Source: JAAFIP01 sp031367325 (GTDB taxonomy: Bacteria > Pseudomonadota > Gammaproteobacteria > Burkholderiales > Burkholderiaceae_C). Taken from it: 64,000 nucleotides of DNA. The notes beneath the pieces are model-generated. The model was given only the letters and a program-made list of their open reading frames with translations, was not told where the DNA came from and made no database searches. Of this stretch, positions 15,521 through 24,558 are shown one piece after another. The stretch spans positions 1 through 64,000 of the forward strand of contig JANLPQ010000041.1 in the NCBI GenBank assembly GCA_031367325.1, written 5' to 3'. The translations under genes were made by a program, and so were the position numbers. How positions within the stretch are numbered: position 1 is the first letter of the stretch; each line of letters starts with the position of its first letter.

Positions 15521-16822
15521 TCAGTTGCCCCGCACAGGCATGATGTGCAGGGCTTGCGGAGGCACATGCAGCTGCAAATGGGTTCCCACTTTTGCGCGCA
15601 AGTCGCGCAGTACGGCAGTAGACAGATTTAACGCAATCACATCTGCCGCCGGCGCGCCATGCGCTCGCAGTTTGCATACACACATCTCGCCTAACGGTAG
15701 CATTTCTATCAAAGTGCAGGGCAGAAAATTATCATTGTGCGCCGTGCTGTCTGGGCTTGAATGGTTCGCTTGTATGCTGGGTGCGGGCAGCAGGTTCACG
15801 CTGTCACCGCCCAAGACCCACGTCACCTCTTTGCCGTCGTCGATTTTGGCTTTGTCTGGCACATGCAAATCGAGCTGCCCCCAGCGCAGGAGGCCTATGC
15901 CACCCGCCCTGCTAATTGGTGTGCTGGCGCAGTAAAACTGCCCTGAAAAATGGTTATGAATGCCCACTAGCTGGGCTACGCGGGCGTTGCGCGGGCTGCG
16001 CAACACGCGCTCGGGCGGGCCGCTTTGCAGCGTGGTGCCGGCATCGACAATCACTACGCGGTCGGCCAAGCGACGCGCCTCGCCCAGGTCGTGGGTTACC
16101 AGTACGATGGGCAATTGCAGCGTGGCGAGCAGCTGCGCTAGCGCACGGTACAGCACTTGGCGCATGGGTGCGTCGACGGCGGAAAACGGCTCGTCTAGCA
16201 GCAGCACACCTGGCTGTGCGGGCCGCCCTTCTAATGGCAGCAAGCGTGCCAGCGCCCGTGCCAGCGCCACGCGTTGCTGCTGCCCGCCGCTTAAATGGCG
16301 CGGCAAGCGGTGGGCTAGATCGGCCAAACCCATGCGGTCTAATAATGCTAATGCTTGAGAATGCTTTTGTGCTGCACAGGCCGTATTGTCTGCACAAGCA
16401 GCTATGTTATCTAGAGCAGACAAATGCGGGAACAGCGCGTACTGCTGAAACACCAGCCCCGCACGGCGTGCCTGCGGTGTGAGGTTGATGCCCCGTTGGC
16501 TGTTAAACCATACCTTGTCATTACCTTTGCTGTTATCTTTGTCATCACCTAGGGCGTCACCTAAGGTATTACCTAGCGCACCATTGACAGGGCGCAGCGT
16601 AACTTGGCCTTGCAAGTGCGGCGATGTGTACAGCCCCGCTATCGCCCGCAGCAGCGTAGTTTTACCGCTACCCGACGGCCCTACCAGCGCCACCAGCTCG
16701 CCCGGGGCGCAGTCAAACTCGGCTTGCAGTGGCACGGGCGCGGTGCAGCGCAGTGCCACGTGCAGGTGGCAGCCTGCGCTGGCAAGCACAGGCTGACCGG
16801 GTGAGATGGTAGGCGCTGCCAT
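15521..16822 (-). CDS. modC: Molybdate ABC transporter ATP-binding protein
   Basis: The protein has 433 residues from the ATG at 16822; the longer open frame would run into the neighbouring gene. Walker A GPSGSGKTT is at 48-56, signature LSGGQ at 177-181, Walker B VLLLDEP at 206-212 and the switch histidine at about 244. A TOBE-like C-terminal region follows. It powers molybdate uptake with ModA and ModB, both found upstream on this strand. Two features are odd: an in-frame low-complexity insert at residues 82-103, and a stretch near 139-150 encoded by a copy of the dispersed repeat. The assignment to molybdate rests on the modA and modB neighbours. Confidence 0.85.
   Translation of the reverse strand: MAAPTISPGQPVLASAGCHLHVALRCTAPVPLQAEFDCAPGELVALVGPSGSGKTTLLRAIAGLYTSPHLQGQVTLRPVNGALGNTLGDALGDDKDNSKGNDKVWFNSQRGINLTPQARRAGLVFQQYALFPHLSALDNIAACADNTACAAQKHSQALALLDRMGLADLAHRLPRHLSGGQQQRVALARALARLLPLEGRPAQPGVLLLDEPFSAVDAPMRQVLYRALAQLLATLQLPIVLVTHDLGEARRLADRVVIVDAGTTLQSGPPERVLRSPRNARVAQLVGIHNHFSGQFYCASTPISRAGGIGLLRWGQLDLHVPDKAKIDDGKEVTWVLGGDSVNLLPAPSIQANHSSPDSTAHNDNFLPCTLIEMLPLGEMCVCKLRAHGAPAADVIALNLSTAVLRDLRAKVGTHLQLHVPPQALHIMPVRGN
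16377..16417 (-). repeat. Dispersed repeat copy inside modC
   Basis: GGCCGTATTGTCTGCACAAG followed by CAGCTATGTTATCTAGAG matches the repeat family, with CTGCACAAGCAG in place of CTGCTCAAGCAG. It is read in frame by modC as part of LDNIAACADNTAC. Confidence 0.65.
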
Positions 16823-16845
16823 GTAGTGTTGCTTGTCAGTGCTAA

Positions 16846-18789
16846 TTATTGCCCTGTTGCTGTCACATTGCAGGCCACTGCAAAACTCACGCTGGACAAC
16901 GCGGGTAGGCTGGCCAGCACCACCCCGCTGGGCGTGAACAAGCCAGGCCACTGCGCTGGTGCGGGGCAGGCAGCGGCTATCGGCGCGGTAGAGGCAGTGC
17001 ACGACTGCACTGTGCAGGCAAGGCCCGCGCTGGGTGTGTCAGTGGCGGTTGCGCCGTCGGCTGCGGTAGCGCCCGAATTAGTGAAGGTGACGGTGTAGTT
17101 GGTAGTACCTCCAGCTTGCACGCTGGTCACACCGTCAGTTTTGCTAACTGCCAATACCGTAGAGCACACGGGCGCGAAGGTGCTGACAGGGCCCGCTAGC
17201 ACCGACCCATTGCCCGAGGTAGAAAACCATGGCCCGGCGGGCGGCGTGAGGTTGCCGCGGTCGGTGCCATTAGCACCCCCAGTAACTACCGCTGCCGGCG
17301 CTGCGCCGCTGGTGTTGTAGTAAATCACGCCGCCACCACCACCGCCACCGGGCCCGTGCTGGCTGTACGATGAGTTGGCGCCATTGCCACCGCTGGCTTG
17401 CAAGGTGCGGCCCCCCAGCCCGATGGTGACCGCTGCCACTATGGTGCCGCCCGCGCCAGCACCGCCACCAGCGTCAGTACAAGCACCCGCCGTAAAGTTA
17501 GGTTCAAAGCCGTTAGCGCCGTTGGCCAGCAAGTTGCCTGCGCCCGCCATGGCTGCAGCGCGCACGACGATCAGCCCGCCACCGTTGCCACCCCACGCGC
17601 CTAGCTCGCAGCTGGTGCCGCCACCATCGGCGTGGCCTGCACCGCCGCCGCCGCCCATGACAACGCGTGACACGCTTAGCGCTAAATTGTTGCCCACGCG
17701 GCTGGCACCATCGCCGCCAAAGCCGCCGCAGTCGCGAAACGTGGTGGGGCGTGATGCGTCGTTCCAGCAACCGCCGCCATTACCCCCCACGCCGCCGTTG
17801 CCCCCGCCACCACCGCCGCCGTTTTGGTTGTTACCACCACCACCCGCATTGCCTGGCGCGCCGCGCCCGCGCGAGCCGTCGGGGTAGCCGTCAATACCGG
17901 TGTTAACCTGCGCTGCGCCGTTGTACACCAGCTGTGGCGTGCCTGCGATGCCCTCGGCTTTAAAGTTGCCCTCGCGTTCTCCACCCGGGCCAGAGCTAAT
18001 GTTGCCTGTGGCTGCGCGGTAAAAAGACGAGCCGTCTACAGGGTCTAGTAGGGAGGGGCCATACGGCGCAAAAAACGTCACGCCACCTCCGCGAAAGCCC
18101 CGCGCTGTAGCATCCAGATTAAAGCCAGCCATCGTGACTGTGCCGCTGGCTTGCAGCGCCAACACGCCGTCTGTAGCGCCGTTCCATGCCAGTGGCACTA
18201 CGTTGGCAGTCAACGACACATTGCTGTACTGTGGCACGCGAACCACTTGGTAACGGTACGCGCCCGCTGTGGGTGTAGCCGCGCTGGATTGGTACGCGTT
18301 GGCCGTGCCGCCCCCCGTGCCTGCACACACTAGGCCTACGCTAGCGCCTGCGGCAGAGGTAGCGGTGCAATATTCCCACGCACCAGCTTTGTAGTTGCTG
18401 GTTAGATTTCCACCCGCATACGAGGCGCTGGTTTCTGTGCGCGACGCGCAGCCTGCTGTGCCCGCACCATCGCCATAACAGTCGCTGTTGCTGCTGTTAA
18501 TTTCTGCGCCCTGCACTTGCATCACCATCAATAAGTCACCCGGTGCTATAGCTGCGGTGTTGCCCGAGGTCTCCAATGCGCCAACAGCAATCAACGTACT
18601 ACCTGCGGCCACGTTAGCGCCGGTACCCGGGTAGTACGAGTTGACTATGCCCGCTATGGCCGTGGTGGCTGCGTTAGTGCCCGGTGTGGCGCACACCTGC
18701 GCAACAGCGGCGTGGGTTACTACGCTCAGCGCAATGGCACTGACCTGCAGCGCTATGGATCGGGGCACAGCAAAAAGCAGCATGTTCAT
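16846..18789 (-). CDS. Secreted glycine-rich protein with DUF11-like end
   Basis: The 647-residue protein has a signal peptide that ends near AVAQ at residue 31. A large region with many Gly-rich runs (GGGGNNQNGGGGGGGNGG near the middle) follows. The last 110 residues resemble a DUF11 repeat: VSKTDGVTSVQAGGTTNYTV, and DTPSAGLACTVQSC. It ends in CNVTATGQ. It is probably an extracellular or surface protein; its role is unknown. It lies between modB and modC and is unrelated to molybdate transport. The protein encoded at 32084-34009 has a similar C-terminal domain and end. Confidence 0.75.
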   Translation of the reverse strand: MNMLLFAVPRSIALQVSAIALSVVTHAAVAQVCATPGTNAATTAIAGIVNSYYPGTGANVAAGSTLIAVGALETSGNTAAIAPGDLLMVMQVQGAEINSSNSDCYGDGAGTAGCASRTETSASYAGGNLTSNYKAGAWEYCTATSAAGASVGLVCAGTGGGTANAYQSSAATPTAGAYRYQVVRVPQYSNVSLTANVVPLAWNGATDGVLALQASGTVTMAGFNLDATARGFRGGGVTFFAPYGPSLLDPVDGSSFYRAATGNISSGPGGEREGNFKAEGIAGTPQLVYNGAAQVNTGIDGYPDGSRGRGAPGNAGGGGNNQNGGGGGGGNGGVGGNGGGCWNDASRPTTFRDCGGFGGDGASRVGNNLALSVSRVVMGGGGGAGHADGGGTSCELGAWGGNGGGLIVVRAAAMAGAGNLLANGANGFEPNFTAGACTDAGGGAGAGGTIVAAVTIGLGGRTLQASGGNGANSSYSQHGPGGGGGGGVIYYNTSGAAPAAVVTGGANGTDRGNLTPPAGPWFSTSGNGSVLAGPVSTFAPVCSTVLAVSKTDGVTSVQAGGTTNYTVTFTNSGATAADGATATDTPSAGLACTVQSCTASTAPIAAACPAPAQWPGLFTPSGVVLASLPALSSVSFAVACNVTATGQ

Positions 18790-18912
18790 AGACCAGTCTG
18801 GGGTTAGGTGATGATTCGAGACACCCCATTATCAGGGGTCGCAGACTAGCAAATATGCGTTAACAATCAACGATACGCCGCTGGTCAGTACAAGGGCACT
18901 GACGTTTGGAAA

Positions 18913-19572
18913 TTAACGCTTGGCAGGGTGTGACGCGCGAAACACCACCACCAGCGCGAGCATGGAGCACACCACAAGAGCTAACGCCATCACCTGCGCG
19001 CCTGCGTTGTCAAAGGCTTGCACCCGGTCGTAGATGGCGATTGACAGGGTTTTAGTTTCGCCGGGGATCGAGCCGCCCACCATCAGCACCACGCCAAACT
19101 CGCCCAGCGTGTGCGCTGCCGTCAATGCCACGCCCGCCAACACGCCGGGCCAGGCCAGTGGCAGTTCAATTTCGGTAAATGTGCGCCACGGGCCCAGGCC
19201 ACCCACCCACGCGGCCTCGCGTACGCTGGGCTCGATAGCCGCCAAAGTGCGCTGAATCGGCTGCACCATAAACGGAATGTTCACCAGCAGCGACGCCAGT
19301 AGCAGGCCTTGAAAGCTAAACACCAACTGCACGTTAAAGTGCGCCGCCAACCAAGCGCCCACGGGTGATGCAGGCCCCAGCGCGGTTAGTAAATAAAACC
19401 CCACCACCGTGGGCGGCAGGAGTAGCGGCAGCATCAGCAGCGCCTCAACCCACGGTTTGGCGCGGTGGGTGGTCACCGCCAGCCAGCGCGCCAGCAGCAG
19501 CGAGGGCGGCAACAACAGCGCCGCCGTCAGCAGCGCCAGTGTGAGGGAGACTTTTGCAGCTTGCCAATCCAT
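18913..19572 (-). CDS. modB: Molybdate ABC transporter permease
   Basis: The product has 219 residues from the ATG at 19572; an in-frame TTG lies six codons upstream. It has five or so hydrophobic segments and the ModB-type signature LPPTVVGFYLL. The coupling-loop sequence EAAWVGGLGPWRTFTEIELP contains the EAA motif of ABC importers. LGEFGVVLMVGGSIPGETKT is typical of molybdate and tungstate permeases. It forms the membrane channel for the ModC ATPase. It is separated from modC by the glycine-rich gene and from modA by a hypothetical gene. Confidence 0.93.
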   Translation of the reverse strand: MDWQAAKVSLTLALLTAALLLPPSLLLARWLAVTTHRAKPWVEALLMLPLLLPPTVVGFYLLTALGPASPVGAWLAAHFNVQLVFSFQGLLLASLLVNIPFMVQPIQRTLAAIEPSVREAAWVGGLGPWRTFTEIELPLAWPGVLAGVALTAAHTLGEFGVVLMVGGSIPGETKTLSIAIYDRVQAFDNAGAQVMALALVVCSMLALVVVFRASHPAKR

Positions 19573-19599
19573 GGCCGTATTATCAAGCAAGCTTAATTA

Positions 19600-19652
19600 C
19601 TATAAATAACATAGCTGCTTGAGCAGGTTCTACGGCCTAAACGAGCTAAAAC
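19600..19652 (-). repeat. Dispersed palindromic repeat copy upstream of modB
   Basis: ATAGCTGCTTGAGCAGGTTC followed by TACGGCCTAAACGAGCTAAA is a full-length copy in the reverse orientation, between modB and the hypothetical gene upstream. Confidence 0.85.
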
Positions 19653-19731
19653 ACCGAAAATATTTATTGTATTTGCCAGATAAATTTGTATTTACCAGCC
19701 GTCGTCTTTTTGATAAGCAAGCCGCTACATA

Positions 19732-20709
19732 CTAGCCAGCGTCTTTAGTTTTGATGTCAAACCACGGCTTGGGTTGCACTGCATCTGGGCTTAGATAAAA
19801 ATCTTTCACGGGCACTAACACGCTAGAGCCATCACGCCGTGGCCTGACTGGCACGGTCTCGGGGCGCAGCGCGGGGGTGATGCAGTTGGCGCGGGCGTCT
19901 TCTATCAGCTTGGGCGACAACTCTCTTTTTCGGCCAAACTTGTTGCCGTCCAGTTGCAACACGTCTTCGTCGTCGGCCTTTACCAGTTGTGCAGAAAAAG
20001 ACATCAAGGGCATGGCTTGGATGTGGTCAAAACCTATTTGCACCGTGGTGGCATTACCCAATTTGTATTGGGTAACCTGCAGACGGGGTTTTTGCCCTTT
20101 GGCGTCTTGCTGCAGATGCCCAATGTAGAAATACTGCGCGTTAGTAGCGTCCATAGCGGGCAAAGGATAGTTAGACGCCCAGCCATTATGGTCTGGCGGA
20201 AACAAGCGCTGCATCATCTTAGGCGGGGTGTCACTAGCAGACACGGCAAACACCGGCGCGTTCGCATCTGCCATGGAACGGCCATGAAAATTAAACACCA
20301 CTTGCGTGCCTTTGTCAGGTGTGTTGATGGCGAAAGCTGGAAACAGTGGTTTGGCTGGCTTGACCTCTTGCAAGCTAATCAATGCGCCGTTGTTGCCGGG
20401 CGCTACCTGCCAGCGCCCACCTGAGAAAAGGTCCAGCGACCCCGCCATCACCGCGTAGCAATAGGTGTTGTCGGGCAGCAGCACCAGTTGCTCGACCGTG
20501 TCCACGCTGCCGCGCCGGTACGAGCCTGCGTAGCGGGCAGCTACAGGGCCGATGGTTTCTGCGGCAACAGGTGCTGTGCTGGGCGCGCTGGGTGGCTGAC
20601 TAGTTTGTGCAGTCGGTGGGGTTGTTGATTGCGCGGTGGATTGGGCGGCGCACAGGCTTGTCAACGCAAAGCCGAGTGCGGTGATTAAAATTTTAAAGTG
20701 TGCTTGCAT
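19732..20709 (-). CDS. Secreted hypothetical protein
   Basis: The 325-residue protein begins with a signal peptide (MQAHFKILITALGFALTSLC, cleavage probably after AAQ). A low-complexity Thr/Ser/Pro/Gln linker runs to about residue 50. The mature part contains YAGSYRRGSVDTVEQLVLLP, DNTYCYAVMAGSLDLFSGGRW and further beta-rich sequence. I recognise no family. It lies between modA and modB in the same orientation. No metal-binding or catalytic motif is evident. Confidence 0.7.
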   Translation of the reverse strand: MQAHFKILITALGFALTSLCAAQSTAQSTTPPTAQTSQPPSAPSTAPVAAETIGPVAARYAGSYRRGSVDTVEQLVLLPDNTYCYAVMAGSLDLFSGGRWQVAPGNNGALISLQEVKPAKPLFPAFAINTPDKGTQVVFNFHGRSMADANAPVFAVSASDTPPKMMQRLFPPDHNGWASNYPLPAMDATNAQYFYIGHLQQDAKGQKPRLQVTQYKLGNATTVQIGFDHIQAMPLMSFSAQLVKADDEDVLQLDGNKFGRKRELSPKLIEDARANCITPALRPETVPVRPRRDGSSVLVPVKDFYLSPDAVQPKPWFDIKTKDAG

Positions 20710-20775
20710 GACAGTTCCTGTAAAAAGTAAGTCGCCGCTGAATGCTTGGCATGCTGGCGTAGCGCATCGCGGTAT

Positions 20776-20819
20776 GCTATGTATTAAATAGCTGTTTGAG
20801 CATGATTTGCTTGGGTTAC
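20776..20819 (-). repeat. Dispersed repeat copy, diverged
   Basis: TATTAAATAGCTGTTTGAGC followed by ATGATTTGCTTGGGTTA is a diverged copy in the reverse orientation. It carries the CTTGGGTT flank variant, and ends just after the modA stop codon. Confidence 0.6.
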
Positions 20820-20823
20820 AGCG

Positions 20824-21660
20824 TTATATCGCGTTAAATCCGGCACTTTTTAACAGATCTTGGGCATTTTTGGTTTGCAGATAGCGTGCTAGCTGCTGCG
20901 CCTCTATGGAGGCGTTTTTCAGCAGCACCATGCGCTGGTTCAGCGGCGCGTGCAAATGCTCAGGCAGGGCGATGTGCTGGCTGTCTTTAGCTACTTCGGG
21001 CGCAGTAGCCAGTGACAAAGCCGTAATGCCCGCTTGCGCCGCACCGGTGGTGACAAACTGCGTGGCTTGGGCGATGTTCTCGCCAATCACCAGTCGCGGC
21101 TGCCACTGGCTCCACAACCCCAGCTTGTGCAGCGCTTGGCGCGCTGCACGGCCATACGGCGCAAGGTCTGGGTTGGCGATGGCAAATTTACGCACGCTGG
21201 CCCATTGGTTTTGCAGGCCTCGCAGCTGGGTATCTAGCGCGATAGGCGACGCGCGCGGCACGATCAGGGCCAAGCGGCCTTGGGCGTACACCACACCACG
21301 GTCTGCCGGGCCACCCAGCGTCAGCCCCGCATCGGCTACCTTGAATGCCCAGTCTTCATCGGCAGACATAAAAATGTCGGCTGGCAAACCCTGCAAAATC
21401 TGCCGGGCAAAATTGCCTGACGAACCAAAATTAAGCTCTATTTTGATACCCGTCTGAAGCTCAAAGGGCGCTACCACGCGAGCGAGCGCAAACTTCAAAT
21501 CGCTGGCAGCCAGTACGCGCACGGCGGCTTTGGGGCTCTGCGCGCCGGCTTGTGGCAGTGCGGCAGCCAACCCCATAGCGGCCAAGGCGCGCAAGGTGCT
21601 GCGCCTAGCAAAGTGGTTTGCAGGTTGAACTATAGGCATAAAGTCATGCAAGGATTGCAT
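20824..21660 (-). CDS. modA: Molybdate-binding periplasmic protein
   Basis: The 278-residue protein has an N-terminal export signal with paired arginines (ARRSTLRALAAMGLAAALP). The ModA pattern follows: VLAASDLKFAL, NFGSSGNFARQILQGLPADI and FMSADEDWA. The serine in ASDL and the GSSGN motif bind the oxyanion. IANPDLAPYGRAARQAL also matches the family. It delivers molybdate to ModBC. It would be the first gene of a modABC unit, but modB starts more than a kilobase downstream because of an intervening gene. Confidence 0.92.
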   Translation of the reverse strand: MQSLHDFMPIVQPANHFARRSTLRALAAMGLAAALPQAGAQSPKAAVRVLAASDLKFALARVVAPFELQTGIKIELNFGSSGNFARQILQGLPADIFMSADEDWAFKVADAGLTLGGPADRGVVYAQGRLALIVPRASPIALDTQLRGLQNQWASVRKFAIANPDLAPYGRAARQALHKLGLWSQWQPRLVIGENIAQATQFVTTGAAQAGITALSLATAPEVAKDSQHIALPEHLHAPLNQRMVLLKNASIEAQQLARYLQTKNAQDLLKSAGFNAI

Positions 21661-22023
21661 AGGTTTGCTTGGTAACTTGTTGGTAACTGACAGCTGAGGT
21701 TCTTAAAATTGAGTTTGTCGAAACTATTTTTGCTCACCACGCACAGGTGCAAAAACTCCTTACCGGAGGTCTGCGCCCCACTGCAAGAACTAACCACAAG
21801 CTAGCTTCAAGTTAGGCCCAAGGTTAATCCGGCGCATCGGCTTGTTGATCACAAGCTAAGCATAAACCAGACACAGTATGGAAGATTACCCCACATCCAC
21901 CATGTCAAGTTTTTAAGTCTCATTCCATAAGTGCAACGCGCCTGATGTTCTGTGCCCACACAGCATCGCAGCAAAGTCGCTTTCATTTGTGAAATCAGGT
22001 TTTAACTTTAGGAGCTTTCCCCC
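21661..22023. promoter_or_regulatory. Intergenic region between modA and pckG
   Basis: This 363-base gap separates the divergent modA and pckG genes and must hold both promoters. I see a short hairpin, GCTTGT-TGATC-ACAAGC, near 21840, and an AGGAG ribosome site just before pckG. No convincing ModE site or other operator was recognised. Confidence 0.4.
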
Positions 22024-23967
22024 ATGAACTCACCCGTGATGCAAGGGCTGCAATTAGGCACCCCCACTTACGTTAAAAACGCCAAGCTGATCGCCTGGGT
22101 AGCCGACATGGCCGCCCTGTGCAAGCCTGCCAACATTTATTGGTGCGACGGCAGCCAAGCCGAGTACGACCGCTTATGCGCCGAGCTGGTAGCAGCGGGC
22201 ACGTTCAAAAAGCTTAACCAAGTTAAACGCCCTAATTCATACCTTGCCTGCAGCGACCCAAGCGACGTAGCCCGCGTCGAAGACCGCACCTATATTTGCA
22301 GCGCGAAGCAAGAAAACGCCGGCCCTACCAATAACTGGGCCGACCCGGCCGAGATGCGCGCCAAGCTGCAAGGCACGGCTGGCAACGCCGGTTTGTTTGA
22401 CGGCTGCATGCAAGGCCGCACCATGTACGTGGTGCCCTTTAGCATGGGCCCGCTAGGCAGCGACATTGCGCACATCGGCATAGAGCTGTCTGACAGCCCG
22501 TATGTGGCCGTCAACATGCGCATCATGACGCGCATGGGCCAAGCCGTGTATGGCGTGCTGGGGGTAGACGGCGAGTTTGTGCCCTGCGTGCACACCGTGG
22601 GCGCACCACTGCAAGCGGGTCAAAAAGACGTGAGCTGGCCTTGCAACACCACCAAATACATCGTGCATTACCCAGAGACGCGCGAGATCTGGTCTTATGG
22701 TTCGGGCTACGGCGGCAACGCGCTGCTGGGCAAAAAATGTTTTGCATTGCGTATCGCGTCCAATATGGGCAAGCAAGCTGCGCAAGCTGGGCCACAAGGC
22801 AGTGAAGGCAGCGCTGGCTGGCTTGCAGAGCACATGCTGATCTTGGGCGTGACCAATCCGCAAGGCAAGAAATACCATGTGGCAGCGGCTTTCCCCTCAG
22901 CCTGCGGCAAAACCAACTTTGCCATGCTGATCCCGCCTGCAGGCTTTGATGGCTGGACAGTCACCACCATTGGCGACGACATTGCATGGATCAAGCCGCA
23001 AGTTGATGCCAATGGCAACATCGAGCTGCGCGCCATCAACCCCGAAGCAGGCTACTTTGGTGTAGCGCCCGGCACCAACACGCTGACCAACCCCAACTGC
23101 ATGACCAGCATTGAGCGCGACACGATTTTTACCAACGTGGCGCTTACCGACGACGGCGATGTGTGGTGGGAGGGCATGGAAAAAGACAGCGGCACAGCCC
23201 CCGCGCATTTGATTGACTGGCAAGGCAAAGACTGGACACCACAGATCGCCAAAGAAACTGGTGCCAAGGCGGCCCACCCCAACGCCCGCTTTACCGTGGC
23301 CGCCACTAACAACCCGGCCCTCGACCCCGCGTGGGACGATGCCAAGGGTGTGAAGATAGATGCGTTTATCTTCGGCGGCCGCCGCAGCACAACGGTGCCA
23401 CTGGTCACCGAGGCACGTACTTGGACCGAGGGCGTGTACATGGCTGCCACCATGGGCAGCGAGACCACCGCCGCTGCCACCGGCCAAGCTGGTGTGGTGC
23501 GCCGCGACCCGTTTGCCATGCTGCCCTTCATAGGCTACAACATGAGCGATTATTTTCAACACTGGTTGAATTTAGGTGAGACGTTGGCCGCATCAAGTGC
23601 TGGTAACGCTAATATTGCGATGCCCAAAATCTTTACCACCAACTGGTTTCGCAAAGGCGAAGATGGCAAGTTCGTCTGGCCCGGTTACGGCGAGAACATG
23701 CGTGTATTGAAGTGGATGATTGACCGTATTGAAGCAACTGCTGCCGGTGTAGACCATGTGTTTGGCGTCAGCCCTACGTATGAAGAACTCAACTGGACAG
23801 GCCTTAACTTTACCGCTGAGCAATTCAAAACTGTTACCAGCATTGACAAAGCCGCATGGACTGCAGAGCTGAAGTTGCATGCCGAATTGTTTGAACAGTT
23901 AAAGCACCATTTGCCGCAAGCGTTGTTAGATACCAAAATGCAAATCGAACAGCGACTAGCCGCTTAG
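22024..23967 (+). CDS. pckG: Phosphoenolpyruvate carboxykinase (GTP)
   Basis: The 647-residue protein is a GTP-dependent PEPCK. Active-site FPSACGKTNFAM carries the reactive cysteine at about residue 294 and the P-loop. The substrate motif YGSGYGGNALLGKKCFALRI and the later FGGRRSTTVPL and NWFRKGEDGKF are family signatures. It converts oxaloacetate to phosphoenolpyruvate with GTP and Mn, the entry step of gluconeogenesis. A TTTAGGAGC site precedes the ATG and a strong terminator follows, so it is monocistronic. Confidence 0.97.
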   Translation: MNSPVMQGLQLGTPTYVKNAKLIAWVADMAALCKPANIYWCDGSQAEYDRLCAELVAAGTFKKLNQVKRPNSYLACSDPSDVARVEDRTYICSAKQENAGPTNNWADPAEMRAKLQGTAGNAGLFDGCMQGRTMYVVPFSMGPLGSDIAHIGIELSDSPYVAVNMRIMTRMGQAVYGVLGVDGEFVPCVHTVGAPLQAGQKDVSWPCNTTKYIVHYPETREIWSYGSGYGGNALLGKKCFALRIASNMGKQAAQAGPQGSEGSAGWLAEHMLILGVTNPQGKKYHVAAAFPSACGKTNFAMLIPPAGFDGWTVTTIGDDIAWIKPQVDANGNIELRAINPEAGYFGVAPGTNTLTNPNCMTSIERDTIFTNVALTDDGDVWWEGMEKDSGTAPAHLIDWQGKDWTPQIAKETGAKAAHPNARFTVAATNNPALDPAWDDAKGVKIDAFIFGGRRSTTVPLVTEARTWTEGVYMAATMGSETTAAATGQAGVVRRDPFAMLPFIGYNMSDYFQHWLNLGETLAASSAGNANIAMPKIFTTNWFRKGEDGKFVWPGYGENMRVLKWMIDRIEATAAGVDHVFGVSPTYEELNWTGLNFTAEQFKTVTSIDKAAWTAELKLHAELFEQLKHHLPQALLDTKMQIEQRLAA

Positions 23968-23984
23968 GTCTCGTCTCCGCCTGT

Positions 23985-24019
23985 AAAAAAGCCGCGATAC
24001 ATCGCGGCTTTTTTTTTGC
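23985..24019 (+). terminator. Terminator after pckG
   Basis: AAAAGCCGCGAT and ATCGCGGCTTTT form a perfect 12-base-pair stem around two bases, followed by a run of T. It lies about 20 bases after the pckG stop codon. Confidence 0.9.
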
Positions 24020-24215
24020 AAAAAATTAATATTCTTGGCCCCCATGTAGGCTAATCGACAGACCAATAAGCACGGGTCTTCCTACTTAGCGACAAGCCTT
24101 TCGCTTACATAGCGTCATCTTGGCCTGCCTACAATTTATTCCTAGGCCTTCGCCTGTGCAAACAATAGGTTTGCGAGAGTGTGAAGGATTTATTTTTTTA
24201 ACTTTGGGGTTTGAC

Positions 24216-24485
24216 ATGAATTTTATTATTTGGTTGGTGGTGGGTGGATTGATTGGTTGGATTGCTAGCAAAATCATGAATACAGATGCACAGCAGGGCG
24301 TATTTCTCAACATAGTGGTTGGCATTGTTGGCGCGTTTGTGGGTGGATTTCTAATTTCTCCCCTCGTTGGAGTTCCCACTATTAACCAAGACGCGCTCAG
24401 CATGGGCGCTCTGTTAGTGTCTCTGGTTGGCGCCATTATTTTGCTGGCAATCGTCAATCTAATTCGACGCGGCTCGGCCCGTTAA
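24216..24485 (+). CDS. GlsB/YeaQ/YmgE-family small membrane protein
   Basis: The product has 89 residues from the ATG at 24216, which has a GGGG-containing site nearby. It is almost wholly hydrophobic, with three helices. The GlsB/YeaQ pattern (older name transglycosylase-associated protein) is clear: WLVVGGLIGWIASKIM, then VVGIVGAFVGGFL and a last helix ending in RRGSAR. Members respond to general stress in several bacteria; the molecular function is unknown. Confidence 0.87.
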   Translation: MNFIIWLVVGGLIGWIASKIMNTDAQQGVFLNIVVGIVGAFVGGFLISPLVGVPTINQDALSMGALLVSLVGAIILLAIVNLIRRGSAR

Positions 24486-24492
24486 TCGGTAC

Positions 24493-24537
24493 AGCAAGCG
24501 CGGGTTTAGCAGACTGATTTTAAAAGCCGCGCTTGCT
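24493..24537 (+). terminator. Possible long-loop terminator
   Basis: AGCAAGCGCGG (24493-24503) pairs perfectly with CCGCGCTTGCT (24527-24537) around a 23-base loop. Only a weak T-rich run follows, so termination here is a guess. Confidence 0.4.
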
Positions 24538-24558
24538 ACTTCCCTAATTTTTCACTTT

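Noticed and set aside
15916..16482. Long plus-strand open frames opposite modC
   Set aside because: They lie antisense to the conserved ATPase motifs, and have Arg/Ala-rich compositions typical of shadow frames in GC-rich DNA.
17375..17887. Long proline-rich open frame on the plus strand
   Set aside because: It is the antisense of the glycine-rich gene; GGN codons read as CCN on the other strand. No ribosome site or family match.
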